The position numbers and the translations under genes were made by a program. The notes beneath the pieces are model-generated. The model ran no database searches. It worked only from the letters and a program-made list of their open reading frames with translations, and had not been told where the DNA came from. A DNA stretch of 48,469 nt from Armatimonadota bacterium (GTDB taxonomy: Bacteria; Armatimonadota; Chthonomonadetes; Chthonomonadales; CAJBBX01), in NCBI GenBank assembly GCA_026392115.1, contig JAPLCQ010000102.1:1-48469 (forward strand), read 5' to 3'. Below are positions 16,146-26,787 of this stretch, in pieces; the first letter of the stretch is position 1; each line of letters begins with the position of its first letter.

Positions 16146-19100
16146 TCGCGTAGAGGGTGGCGCCCTCGGTCCGCGAAAGGACAACGGCAGCCAGCTTCTT
16201 GCCCTCGGTCAGGCTGAACCTGTACCGGTAAACCGCATACCGCTTCTCACTCGACGCAGCCAGGCTTCCGGCAGGTCGGCACAGGAACGCTACCGGGGCG
16301 CCGGCGGCTGCGTTCCAGCCCTCACCGATGGGGAATGAGATGAGCTGCTCCGACTTGTCGGAGAAGACGAGCGTCATCGTGACCATCAGGCCCGGCTTGG
16401 CGCCCGAGGCCAGGACGTACACGACCGCCCCCTCTGGAGACTGCGCCGCGTTGGCGAACTCCACACGCTGACCTGTGAATGGTACGCCGTCGCCCATGCC
16501 CGGCGCGGAGCCCGGCCACCTGAACGCCAGGGCTCGCGACGAACCGAGACCCGTGCCGATGGCGGGTTGCCACAGAGTGTCCGCCGTGGCCAGTGAACCG
16601 GCGAAGGGCGGGCAGACCAACTCCGCGGACCGCTTTGATGCGGCGGGCCGCTTGCCGCCGGTCGGAGCGGGCGGGCCAAGGGGCAACTCGGCCATCCACA
16701 GCCGGCCCATGATCACCTTCACCGGATGGACCCGCATGTCGTAGGGACGCACCGACGGGAGGGTGGACTGCCACGTGTCGCCGACCTTCAAATCCCACAC
16801 CAGCCAGTACGAGCCGTCGTTGGGCGGAGCCGTCACGGCGGCCAGCAGATCCGGCAGCTGCTCACCGGGCGCCACATCCTGTGTCAAAGGCGTGGTCTCA
16901 CCTTCCCAGAGGGCTTCGACGCCGTCCTGGTAGTACCAGTGGTAGCCGACCCGGACAGCGTCGCGTCGCCAAGCCTGGGCCCCGGCGTTGCGTACGCCGA
17001 TGGGCACCATAAGCCGCTTGGAGGCGGGGAGTTGGTCGGGCGTGTAGTCGTTCATGAACACGGCGCCCACGTCGGCATCGATGATGCCCGCGGCGTCTGC
17101 GTCCGACGTGGCCGCGGTCAGCTGGTCGGAACCGACCTCCCACCAGACGACCGGGCACTGGGCGGCCATGGCATCATCGACGAAGGCGGCGCGCCCTGCC
17201 GGGGTCGCCGTCGTCAGCAGGACCTTCACCTCCGTGGCGGCGCCCGGTGGCACCTGTGCAGGAAGGGCGGCGGACGCGTCTGCCAGCCCGCCGTCGCTGC
17301 GTCCACTGGGACCATCGACGCCGATGCGGGCGCGGACGACGGTTCCGGCCGGCCAGGGCTCTGAGCCGTCGTTGCGCAGAACGGCTCGGACAGGATACGC
17401 CGCTCCGGCCTCAAGCGCGGCAGGAAGATCACTCCAGAGCAGCGTCGGGCGCATGACCTTGTCCGCTGTGACGGTGATAGGAAACGTGGCCAGCACCGAC
17501 GGTGTCGCCGTCGCAGCCGTTGGGCGCAGCGAGACCTCGAGGCGCCATTCGCCGGCCGTGGCGGGGGCACGCACCGACAATCGCTGAGGCCGGGCTTGGA
17601 ACGGCTCCATGTCGGCAGGGATGGGACTGGCCTCGGGCGTGCCTGCCAGTTGGCCGTCTGGAGCGATCCATCGTGTGGCAAGCTGATGAGCCGCCGCGGT
17701 GACTGACGCCGATCCTGAGTTGCGCAACGTGACATCGAACAGAGCGAGCGCGCCGGCGCCGACCGTGGCGGGAGCCGTGCTTGAGATCGCTTCGGCCCGA
17801 AGGCCCTGCGGCGCATGCCAGGCGCGTGACCATGCTGCGGTGGCATCCAGAAGGGCGGCTTCGAACTCCAGCGTCGGCGCCACGGCGGCCCCTGATTGGA
17901 AGTCGTTCCAAGCCTCCAACAAGATCCACTGCGCCTTGCCGCGGACCTGGTTCCGCCACGAAGTGCGGAACCCGTCGATGCCCGACTCGCCCAACGACTC
18001 GGGCCTCAGGCGCGTGGCGACGACGGCGCCTTCGGCCGTACGCCCCTCGGCAGACGGCCATTGAACGGCTGCGCCGTCGCCGGCCTCGGTCGCCGCACAG
18101 ACGAGGCTGTCGCAGCCGGTAGCGCGCCACACACCCTCGCGGAGGGACTGCGCGGCTGCCTTCGTCAGCGATCCCGGCGCCACGGCTCCCGTCACGAAGA
18201 TGGGTAACACAGCCCCTGTCGGCGAACCAGGCACGACGATGTGGGCGCGGCCCAGGCGAGGCACTCGAATCGCGAAGGCCCGGACCAGGTCCACTAGCCG
18301 TGCCTGCTCAGCGGCATCGGCCAGGTTCGCGGCATGGCCGGCGCCGAAGTCGATCAGCGGCGCTACAGGGAGCACAGCCTCGCGCCTGCCGGCCAGCCAT
18401 CGTTGGGCCGCCCCAAGCGCCAGGGCGCCGCGGAGCGCCAGGCGCCTCGCATCGGAACCGGCAATCGGTATGCGGACCGCCAGGGCATCGATGCCGGAGT
18501 CGCGCATCCGGGCCAGTTCGCGTCGATGCGCCTCGACGCTGTCCGAGCTGAGCCACGGCCCTTCACCGTCCAGCGGATGCGTGGTGGCCAGGGTGGCCCC
18601 GGACGCGGCGCGGGTTGAACGTAGCGGGAGACCCTTGCGGGGGTCGCTCTGCCAGTCCACCAGGTAGACGGCCCAAAGGAGCTTGGGGAGCTTCAGCGTT
18701 GCTGGATCAGCAAGCCGGGCCGGGCCGGGCGACGGATTGGGCGCGGGCGCAGGCGCCGCCGTCACCTTGGGGACGGAGGGTGACCGCGCCGCGACCAGTG
18801 ACGGCGCGACGTTCGTGGCGCCTCCCCCCTCGCGCTCAACCATGGCGACTTCTGAGGCGGCCGACCATTCATCTTTCGCAATGATCCCGTCGATGTTGGG
18901 CGCACGTTTGCCGACCTTGGGGCAGATGCGCTTCGCGCCCAGCGCTTGCGGCGCAGCGGGCGTGAGCAGCAGGTCGGTCCAGAGGTCGGTCTTCCAGGCG
19001 TCGGCGAGGCTCTGCACCTTGGGCGCGAGGCTCAGCAAGGGAGTGGTATCGCCAGCGGCGCTCAGTGCGGCAATATTCACCGCGATCCGCGTGTCGGCTT

Positions 19101-19563
19101 GCGGCGGACCACCCACCTCGATCCATGGCAGCGCCAGTTCAACGGTGTAGGACTCGCCGCCGCCTGCCCGGTTCAGGTCGCCCACATGCGTGACGTAGTA
19201 CCGGAAAGGCACCGGCGAGCCGTCGGACGTCTTGCGGAAATCGTCGAAGCCGCCGAGGCCCGCCGCGTTGGAGCCACGGTATATCTGGGCGCCACCCGCC
19301 ACGCTGACGGCCATCATGGCCAGCGTCTTGCCGTCCGGCGAAGAGACATAGAGGGCCAGGCAGTCGTCCTTCAGCACGTCGGCAAACGGCGCGGCACGGT
19401 CGCCCTGCAGCGTCGGCTTACGGATGGTGGCGGCCAGGTAGAGGTAATCGTCGTCGTGGGCTGTGTAGCAGAGGACGGCGGATCTGGGAGGCGTCTGCCC
19501 CGCTGCGCACTGAGCCGCGAACGCGGCCACCAGTAGCAGCACGAGGGCTCGGCACAATCGCAT
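16126..19563 (-). CDS. Very large secreted multidomain protein (CBM9/DOMON-like and Ig-like domains)
   Basis: This encodes 1145 residues from the ATG at 19563, which follows AAGGGA and gives a signal peptide ending near AAG-Q. The N-terminal 170 residues contain DDDYLYLAATIRKP and ALPWIEVGG, the look of a CBM9/DOMON-type sugar- or haem-binding sandwich. A second such domain seems to begin near 235 (NIDGIIAKDEWSAASEVA). After a Pro/Ala linker, residues about 300-560 start LLWAVYLVDWQ and contain ILLEAWNDFQSG, which recalls GH99-like/WbsX barrels. The remaining 550 residues carry at least two CARDB-like Ig domains (VTLRNSGSASVTAAA; AVLRNDGSEPW) and a beta-rich C-terminus. It probably acts on or binds extracellular glycans. 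It is convergent with the gene ending at 16145. Domain assignments are from motif appearance only. Confidence 0.75.
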   Translation of the reverse strand: MRLCRALVLLLVAAFAAQCAAGQTPPRSAVLCYTAHDDDYLYLAATIRKPTLQGDRAAPFADVLKDDCLALYVSSPDGKTLAMMAVSVAGGAQIYRGSNAAGLGGFDDFRKTSDGSPVPFRYYVTHVGDLNRAGGGESYTVELALPWIEVGGPPQADTRIAVNIAALSAAGDTTPLLSLAPKVQSLADAWKTDLWTDLLLTPAAPQALGAKRICPKVGKRAPNIDGIIAKDEWSAASEVAMVEREGGGATNVAPSLVAARSPSVPKVTAAPAPAPNPSPGPARLADPATLKLPKLLWAVYLVDWQSDPRKGLPLRSTRAASGATLATTHPLDGEGPWLSSDSVEAHRRELARMRDSGIDALAVRIPIAGSDARRLALRGALALGAAQRWLAGRREAVLPVAPLIDFGAGHAANLADAAEQARLVDLVRAFAIRVPRLGRAHIVVPGSPTGAVLPIFVTGAVAPGSLTKAAAQSLREGVWRATGCDSLVCAATEAGDGAAVQWPSAEGRTAEGAVVATRLRPESLGESGIDGFRTSWRNQVRGKAQWILLEAWNDFQSGAAVAPTLEFEAALLDATAAWSRAWHAPQGLRAEAISSTAPATVGAGALALFDVTLRNSGSASVTAAAHQLATRWIAPDGQLAGTPEASPIPADMEPFQARPQRLSVRAPATAGEWRLEVSLRPTAATATPSVLATFPITVTADKVMRPTLLWSDLPAALEAGAAYPVRAVLRNDGSEPWPAGTVVRARIGVDGPSGRSDGGLADASAALPAQVPPGAATEVKVLLTTATPAGRAAFVDDAMAAQCPVVWWEVGSDQLTAATSDADAAGIIDADVGAVFMNDYTPDQLPASKRLMVPIGVRNAGAQAWRRDAVRVGYHWYYQDGVEALWEGETTPLTQDVAPGEQLPDLLAAVTAPPNDGSYWLVWDLKVGDTWQSTLPSVRPYDMRVHPVKVIMGRLWMAELPLGPPAPTGGKRPAASKRSAELVCPPFAGSLATADTLWQPAIGTGLGSSRALAFRWPGSAPGMGDGVPFTGQRVEFANAAQSPEGAVVYVLASGAKPGLMVTMTLVFSDKSEQLISFPIGEGWNAAAGAPVAFLCRPAGSLAASSEKRYAVYRYRFSLTEGKKLAAVVLSRTEGATLYAITVQRK

Positions 19564-19758
19564 GGGGCGTCCCTTCGGGGTCATTCGGTGTGGCTGTAGT
19601 GGTACGTCATACATTACTACGCATCAGCGGGCGTCTCGGAGCCCTTCGTGGGCTATTATGGCACAGGCGGCCCTGGCGGGGCGGTGCGGTCCCGTGGGCC
19701 GGAGCGGCGCGTGGTAGACTCCAGCTTGAGCAAGCACAGGATCGGGAAGAGTGTCGCA

Positions 19759-20211
19759 ATGAACAGAGATGCGGAAGTCGTCCGCGTGATGGAGCGTGAG
19801 ATGCAGCGGATCGCCGACGAGGCGCTTCGTGGCTTCTTCTCGGGCGTGCCCCAGCCGGAGAAGTACTGGCAGCCGCGTGCCGACGTGCATGAGACCGCCA
19901 CCAGCGTCATCGTCAAGGTAGAGGCGCCCGGCGTGAGGCCCGATGCCCTGACAGTGGCCCTCTCATCGGACGACCGCGTGCTTACCGTCTCAGGTACTCG
20001 CTACGAGGACCACGAGGAACGTGAAGACCGCATCCGATGCTACCAGCTCGAGATCTACTTCGGTCCGTTCGAGCGGCAGATACCGTTGCCCGCAGGCGTC
20101 CGCGTCGATCGTGACGCGGTGACCGCCAAGTACAGGGATGGGATGCTGCTCGTGCACATACCCAAGGGGCGGCAGCGCCCGCGCACCGCCACCGAGGTTG
20201 AGGTCGAATAG
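19759..20211 (+). CDS. Small heat shock protein, Hsp20/alpha-crystallin family
   Basis: This is a 150-residue ATP-independent holdase chaperone. The ATG at 19759 follows GGGAAGAG. A short N-terminal helical region is followed by the alpha-crystallin domain (about residues 38-135), beginning KYWQPRADVHET with VKVEAPGV and VLTVSG strands and ending YRDGMLLVHIPK, the typical A-x-x-x-n-G-v-L-x-i-x-x-P pattern. The C-terminal extension is short and lacks an obvious I-x-I motif (VEVE instead). lon follows 33 bases later, which suggests a stress-response operon of holdase and protease. No CIRCE or ROSE element was recognised in the 195-base gap upstream. Confidence 0.92.
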   Translation: MNRDAEVVRVMEREMQRIADEALRGFFSGVPQPEKYWQPRADVHETATSVIVKVEAPGVRPDALTVALSSDDRVLTVSGTRYEDHEEREDRIRCYQLEIYFGPFERQIPLPAGVRVDRDAVTAKYRDGMLLVHIPKGRQRPRTATEVEVE

Positions 20212-20244
20212 GCATAACGCTGCGCCGCAGCGCATAGGGCAACC

Positions 20245-22683
20245 ATGGAAGACCAGAACCAAACCGTTACCATCAGCGAGCCGGAAGCCGTACCCCGCAT
20301 CGAGTCGGACGGGAGGATTGCCATCCCGGAAGAGCTCAACCTGCTCCCGTTGCGTGAGTTCGTGATGTTTCCCGTTCTCGTCACGCCGCTGGGCGTCGGG
20401 CGCGACAGCTCCGTCCGGCTTGTGAACGAGTCGGTCGTCGGCGGCAATCGCGTCATCGCCGTTTCGGCCCTGCTCAATCCCCTGGTCGATGAGCCGGGCT
20501 TGGACGATGTGCAGCGGATCGGCTGCGCCGTCGCCATTCGCATGATGGGTCAGCTACCGGACGGAATCCGGCTCATCGTTCAGGGCATCGCGCGGATCGA
20601 GCTGCTCGATGCCGTCCAGACCGAGCCCTACCTGCGCGTGCGGGTCCGGAGGATCGAAGAGCCCGAGGTGCCGGTCGACCAGACGCTGGAGATCGAGGCC
20701 CTTAAGCGCTCCATTTCAGCGCTCTTCCAGAAGGCCGTCTCCCTTTCGCCGGACATGGCGGACGAGCTTCAGGCTTTCGCCGGTGGTGTGCAGGACCCCC
20801 GGGTGCTCGCCGACCTGGTGACCGCCCATATGCCCCGCCTCACCGCCGATGACCGGCAGCGGGTCCTCGCCACCATCCCCGTCCGGGAGCGGATGCAGGC
20901 GGCGATGGGGTTGCTGGCCCGCGAGGTCGAGGTGCTCGAGCTGGGCAGCAAGCTCCATTCCCAGGTAGCCAGCGAACTCGGGAAGACCCAGCGCGAGTAC
21001 TACCTTCGTGAGCAGATGAAGGCCATCCAGCGCGAGCTCGGCGAAGGCGATGAGCACACCCGCGAAATCGACGAGCTCCGGGAGAAGATCGAGGCCTCGG
21101 GAATGCCCGCAGAGGCGCGCAAAGAGGCCGACCGCGAGTTGGAGAGGCTTCAGCGCATTCCTTCGGCCGCGCCGGAGTACACGGTCTCTCGCACCTATGT
21201 CGACTGGCTGGTGGCGCTGCCCTGGAGCAAGGCCACGATCGACAACCTCGATATCGCCCAGGTCAAGTCCGTCCTCGACTGCGACCACACCGGCCTCGAG
21301 AAGGTGAAGGATCGCATCCTCGAGTTCCTGGCCGTGCGGAAGTTCAAGGGAGAGGGCCCTATCAGGCAGCCCATCCTCTGCCTGGCGGGACCTCCCGGCG
21401 TCGGTAAGACCTCACTGGGCAAGAGCATCGCCCGGGCGCTGGGCCGCGAGTTTGTCCGCATCTCCCTGGGCGGCGTGCGCGACGAGGCAGAGATCAGAGG
21501 GCATCGGCGGACCTACATCGGCGCCCTGCCGGGCCAGATCATCCAGGGCATCCGTCGCGCCGGCTCCAACAACCCGCTCTTCATGCTCGACGAGATCGAC
21601 AAGGTCACCGCTGATTTTCGGGGCGACCCGTCGTCGGCCCTCCTGGAGGTGCTCGACCCCGAACAGAACGGTACGTTCCGCGACCACTACCTGGAGGCGC
21701 CCTTCGACCTCTCGCGCGTGCTGTTCATCACGACGGCCAATATGCTCGACACGATCCTACCGCCGTTGCGGGACCGGATGGAGGTGATAGAGCTGGGCGG
21801 CTACACCGAAGAGGAGAAGGTCGCCATCGCGCGGCGGCACCTCATCCCGAAGCAGATCGGTGAGCATGGCATGAAGGGCAAGCTCAAGTTCACCACGCCG
21901 GCCGTGGTTTCGGTGATCCGGGGGCACACCCGCGAGGCGGGCGTTCGCAACCTCGAGCGCGAGATTGCCTCCGTATGCCGCAAGGCGACCCGCTCATTCG
22001 CCGAGGGCCGCGAGAAGCCTCTCAGCGTGGGACTGGCGCAAGTGACCGAGTACCTCGGCGCGCCGCGGTTCGAGCGCGAGGAACTAGATGAGCGGCAGCG
22101 GCGCCCCGGCGTGGCCGTCGGCATGGTCTGGACACCCGTGGGAGGCGACATCATCTTCATCGAGGCGGCCGCCATGAAGACCAACGGTCGACCCGGCACG
22201 TTAGTTCTAACGGGGCAGTTGGGCGATGTCATGCGCGAGTCGGCCCAGGCCGCCCTGACCTATGTGCGCTCCCGGTCGAGCCAGATCGGCGTGGACCCTG
22301 CCTTTGCCGACAACCACGACATCCATATCCACGTTCCTGCCGGCGCCACGCCCAAGGACGGTCCCTCGGCGGGCATCACCATCGCGACGGCGCTGGCGTC
22401 GCTGATGACCGGCCGCCTGGTTCGCAGCCGCCTGGCCATGACGGGTGAGATCACGCTCAGCGGCAAGGTGCTGCCCATTGGCGGCGTGAAGGAGAAGGTC
22501 TTGGCGTCGCATCGGGCGGGAATCCGGACCATCCTCCTGCCCAAGAGGAACCGGAAGGACTACCTGGAGGACGTGCCCGCCGAGGTGCGCGACGCCGTGG
22601 ACTTCCACTTCATGGAGGACGCCGCCGCCGTGCTGGAGCTGGCGCTGGAGCCCCTTACGTCGGAGGCTCCGTCGGGTTCTTAG
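20245..22683 (+). CDS. lon: ATP-dependent protease Lon (LonA)
   Basis: This is an 812-residue cytoplasmic AAA+ serine protease that degrades misfolded and regulatory proteins. The N-terminal LAN domain begins LNLLPLREFVMFPVLVTPL near 35. A long coiled region precedes the ATPase, with Walker A GPPGVGKT near 382, Walker B FMLDEIDK, and the sensor and arginine-finger region. The C-terminal protease domain has the catalytic Ser 708 in PKDGPSAG and Lys 749 in GGVKEK. Length and order fit LonA rather than LonB. It is the second gene after hsp20. The last 29 bases overlap the stop region of the convergent lipoprotein gene. Confidence 0.97.
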   Translation: MEDQNQTVTISEPEAVPRIESDGRIAIPEELNLLPLREFVMFPVLVTPLGVGRDSSVRLVNESVVGGNRVIAVSALLNPLVDEPGLDDVQRIGCAVAIRMMGQLPDGIRLIVQGIARIELLDAVQTEPYLRVRVRRIEEPEVPVDQTLEIEALKRSISALFQKAVSLSPDMADELQAFAGGVQDPRVLADLVTAHMPRLTADDRQRVLATIPVRERMQAAMGLLAREVEVLELGSKLHSQVASELGKTQREYYLREQMKAIQRELGEGDEHTREIDELREKIEASGMPAEARKEADRELERLQRIPSAAPEYTVSRTYVDWLVALPWSKATIDNLDIAQVKSVLDCDHTGLEKVKDRILEFLAVRKFKGEGPIRQPILCLAGPPGVGKTSLGKSIARALGREFVRISLGGVRDEAEIRGHRRTYIGALPGQIIQGIRRAGSNNPLFMLDEIDKVTADFRGDPSSALLEVLDPEQNGTFRDHYLEAPFDLSRVLFITTANMLDTILPPLRDRMEVIELGGYTEEEKVAIARRHLIPKQIGEHGMKGKLKFTTPAVVSVIRGHTREAGVRNLEREIASVCRKATRSFAEGREKPLSVGLAQVTEYLGAPRFEREELDERQRRPGVAVGMVWTPVGGDIIFIEAAAMKTNGRPGTLVLTGQLGDVMRESAQAALTYVRSRSSQIGVDPAFADNHDIHIHVPAGATPKDGPSAGITIATALASLMTGRLVRSRLAMTGEITLSGKVLPIGGVKEKVLASHRAGIRTILLPKRNRKDYLEDVPAEVRDAVDFHFMEDAAAVLELALEPLTSEAPSGS

Positions 22684-23442
22684 GAGCAACCAACGGGGCC
22701 ATCTTGTCCAGCTGATCCCGCAGGCCATCGTTCACTTCAACGGCGCCGGTGATCGACACCGACGCTTGGTCCACGCTCACATCGGTGATGCAGACGGGGA
22801 AGGGGAGCGCGCCGAAGTCGAAACCTGACGAAAGCCGACGGGCGAACCGGCGCAGGATCGCCCGCGGAATGGGCAGCCTCACGCCAATCACCGTCATCCT
22901 GTCGGGATCGTATGCGAGCCGCGTGGGCGATACGAGGCGGGGTTCGGCTCGGACCGTGAAATCCCACCACCTGCCCAGCATCCGCCTGCGGCCGTAGAGG
23001 ATCAGCTTGCCCCGATGGAGCCTGAGCACGCGCACACGGTAGTCGGGGTCGGCGCCGACATCCTGCTTCAAGTAGCGGTTGATGGCCGCCTCGGTGACTA
23101 TGGTGTGGAACCCGGCCGCGCCCACGGAGCGGACCTTGCGTCGACCGATGTCGATCTTCAGCCGGGTCAGCGTCACCTCGAGCTCCGCCAGTTCGATGGC
23201 ATCCCTCAGCTTTACCGTCGACCCGTGGACGGCCACGCGCGACAGGTCGCCCCGAACCGTGTTCAGCGGCGCCCCGTCCACGCGCACCGTCCATGCCGCT
23301 GCCGGGCCGATGTAGCCGTCCAGTTGCTCACGGATGAGGCGTTCGGCGTGCCGGTTGATGGGGCGGGCGCACCCGGGCAGTAGGAAGGCGGAGGCCAGCG
23401 CCGCGAGGACGCGGGCCGGCCTCCGCCAGAACCAAGGCATCA

Positions 23443-23443
<1 letters not shown>
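22655..23443 (-). CDS. LmeA/DUF2993-like lipoprotein
   Basis: This encodes about 262 residues from the tandem ATG at 23443/23440. The N-terminus WFWRRPARVLAALASAFLLPGC is a lipoprotein signal with lipobox LPGC. The rest alternates beta-strands and charged turns (VRVDGAPLNTVRGDLSRVAVHG; LKIDIGRRKVRSVGAAGFHTIVTEAAINRYL), the pattern of the DUF2993/LmeA family. Known members act in envelope lipid or lipoglycan biogenesis in actinobacteria and are also found in cyanobacteria; a lipid-transfer role here is inference. It is the last gene of the pnt operon: its start shares one base with the pntB stop (TGATG). Its 3' end overlaps lon by 29 bases on the opposite strand. Confidence 0.7.
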
Positions 23444-24860
<1,417 letters not shown>

Positions 24861-24864
<4 letters not shown>

Positions 24865-25181
24865 CGGGCGCCGCCCTCGGTCTTGCGGTTATCCCGCGAC
24901 TTGAACATCTTCAGCATGCGGTCCGTGATGAGGAAGCCGCTGACCACGTTGATCATGGACGCCGTGACCGCCAGGGCGCCGAGGATCGAGAAGAGGTTGA
25001 TCGCACCGCCCTGCTTGCCGAGGATCACCAACGAACCCACAAGGCTGATGGCCGAGATGGCATTGGTGAGGGACATCAGAGGCGTGTGCAGCAGCGGGGA
25101 GACGCGGCGGATCACCTCGAAGCCCAGGAAGGTGGCGAGTACGAAGACGTAAAGGTTCGAGACGAGCGAGCTGGTTTCCAT
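24861..25181 (-). CDS. pntAb: NAD(P) transhydrogenase subunit alpha, membrane part
   Basis: This encodes 106 residues with three hydrophobic helices and the motifs VFVLATFLGFEVI and LHTPLMSLTNAISAI, diagnostic of the membrane segment of the alpha subunit. In Escherichia coli this part is fused to the NAD-binding part; here, as in Rhodospirillum and many other bacteria, it is a separate gene. It lies 15 bases after pntAa and overlaps pntB by four bases, so all three parts should be made in fixed ratio. Confidence 0.95.
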
Positions 25182-25196
25182 GGAGTGCTCCGTGTC

Positions 25197-26366
25197 CTAT
25201 GCCTGTGCGGCGGCGGCGCGGGGCTCAAGCCCCAGCCGCTCGCGGACGAGGGGGTGTACGACCTCGCCCTGATCGATGACGAGGGTGCCCTGCGCGATCT
25301 CATCGCCGCCAAAGCTCTCCGCGGTCAAGCCCTTGATGTGCGTGAGGAAGGCCACGACATTGCGGGCATAGAGCTGGCTGCTGTGGAAGGGTAGAGAGGC
25401 CGGCACGTTCAGCGGTCCGATGACGGTGGCGCCGCCGCACTCCACGCTCTGCCCGGCCACGGTGGCCTCGCAGTTGCCGCCACGTTCGGCGGCCAGGTCC
25501 ACGATCACGGAGCCGGGCCGCATGGCCAATACCATATCGCGCGAGATCAGCACCGGGGCGGTCCGACCGGGCACGGCGGCTGTGGTCACGACCACGTCCA
25601 TGTCCGCCACCACGCCGGCCATCAACTCGGCCTGGCGTCGGTAGAAGGCCTCATCCATTGCCTTGGCGTAGCCGCCCTGGCCGTCGGCGGTCTCCATGGG
25701 CAGTTCGAGGAACTTGGCGCCGAGGCTCTCCACCTGCTCCTTCACGGCGGCGCGCACATCGTACGCGGTGACGATCGCGCCGAGCCGCTTGGCCGTGGCG
25801 ATGGCCTGCAAGCCCGCTACGCCGGCTCCCACCACGAAGACCTTGCTGGGAGTGATGGTGCCCGCGGCCGTCATCATCATGGGGAAGAGCTTGGGCAGGT
25901 GGTTGGCCGCCATCAGCACGGCCTTGTAGCCTGCCAGGCTGGCCTGCGACGAGAGCACGTCCATCGTCTGCGCACGGGTGATGCGCGGCAGCAACTCCAG
26001 CGCGAATGCGCGCACGCCGGACGGCGCGGCCACCGCGGCGGCCGCGGCCTCGCTCAGGGGCTCAAGGTGCCCCACCAGCATCTGACCGCGACGCACCAAT
26101 GCGCTGTCGGCCTTCCATGACGCCGGGTCCGCACCCAGCGATCTGACCATGGCCACCGCTTCAGCCTGCTCGAACACTTCCGCCCGGGAGCCGACGATGG
26201 CGCAGCCTGCCGCGCTGTAATCGGCGTCGGTGAACCCGGCGACCGATCCAGCGCCGGTCTCGACCACGATCTCAAAGCCCGCCTTCTTCGCCGCAGCCAC
26301 CGCGACCGGGGCCATAGCGACGCGCCGCTCGCCCGGGTAAACCTCTCTTGGGATGCCTAACTTCAC
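25197..26366 (-). CDS. pntAa: NAD(P) transhydrogenase subunit alpha, NAD-binding part
   Basis: This encodes 389 residues of the soluble NAD(H)-binding domain I, related to alanine dehydrogenase. The GTG at 26366 is chosen because GGAGG lies seven bases before it and it yields the family N-terminus MKLGIPREVYPGERRVA. The dinucleotide fold is VFVVGAGVAGLQAIATAKRL with a following YDVR. The conserved block RAQTMDVLSSQASLAGYKAV is present. The C-terminus ends in an Ala-rich tail. It heads the four-gene operon pntAa-pntAb-pntB-lipoprotein. The frame is open another 366 bases upstream but that part has no homology. Confidence 0.95.
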   Translation of the reverse strand: MKLGIPREVYPGERRVAMAPVAVAAAKKAGFEIVVETGAGSVAGFTDADYSAAGCAIVGSRAEVFEQAEAVAMVRSLGADPASWKADSALVRRGQMLVGHLEPLSEAAAAAVAAPSGVRAFALELLPRITRAQTMDVLSSQASLAGYKAVLMAANHLPKLFPMMMTAAGTITPSKVFVVGAGVAGLQAIATAKRLGAIVTAYDVRAAVKEQVESLGAKFLELPMETADGQGGYAKAMDEAFYRRQAELMAGVVADMDVVVTTAAVPGRTAPVLISRDMVLAMRPGSVIVDLAAERGGNCEATVAGQSVECGGATVIGPLNVPASLPFHSSQLYARNVVAFLTHIKGLTAESFGGDEIAQGTLVIDQGEVVHPLVRERLGLEPRAAAAQA

Positions 26367-26787
26367 CGATGTGCCTCCGCCATTCGTAGGCGCCTGCGCC
26401 GGGTGCAGCGTCTGGTCTGCGTTCCTCAGCCGGGCCGGGTAGGTGCAGCATTCGCGGGTCTGACCAACGGAACCCGCCGCTTGCGGCGAGTCGGCCGGTC
26501 GGACACGCGAATTGCCTCCACGAGGGGCTACGAGTCGCAGGCGGCGTATGTGCCCACGACACGCAATGAGATGCCGCCTTTGCCGGCGAATTCGCATATG
26601 CGACCGACCGGGAGAGGGGCGTCGAACCGACGCATAGCGCCGATCCTGAAGTCTACCAGACACGGCCCCGAGGCCCGGGCTGGTCCGCGGGACCTGGGGC
26701 GGGCGGTATACTCTCGGGCACCAGATCGCCACACCATGATTTGGCGGCGGCGCTGGTGTCGGTCGGGTCGGCTAGGGGAGCGGGTAC
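26367..26787. other. Divergent intergenic region between pntAa and the NAD synthetase amidase gene
   Basis: I see no convincing gene in these 421 bases. Visible elements are a perfect CGCCGC-TT-GCGGCG hairpin at 26475-26488, a GGCGTCG-AAC-CGACGC hairpin near 26616-26632, and a TATACT hexamer at 26707-26712 that could be the -10 box for the plus-strand gene but lacks a recognisable -35. No clear promoter for the pnt operon was found. Both operons concern NAD(P), so shared regulation from this gap is possible, but no known riboswitch or repressor site was recognised. Confidence 0.4.

Noticed and set aside
26590-26690. Possible tRNA or tRNA-like RNA on the minus strand (GGTTCGA and TGGTAGAC text)
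   Set aside because: The T-stem does not pair, no acceptor stem or anticodon stem can be drawn, and the GGTTCGA text is part of a simple hairpin.
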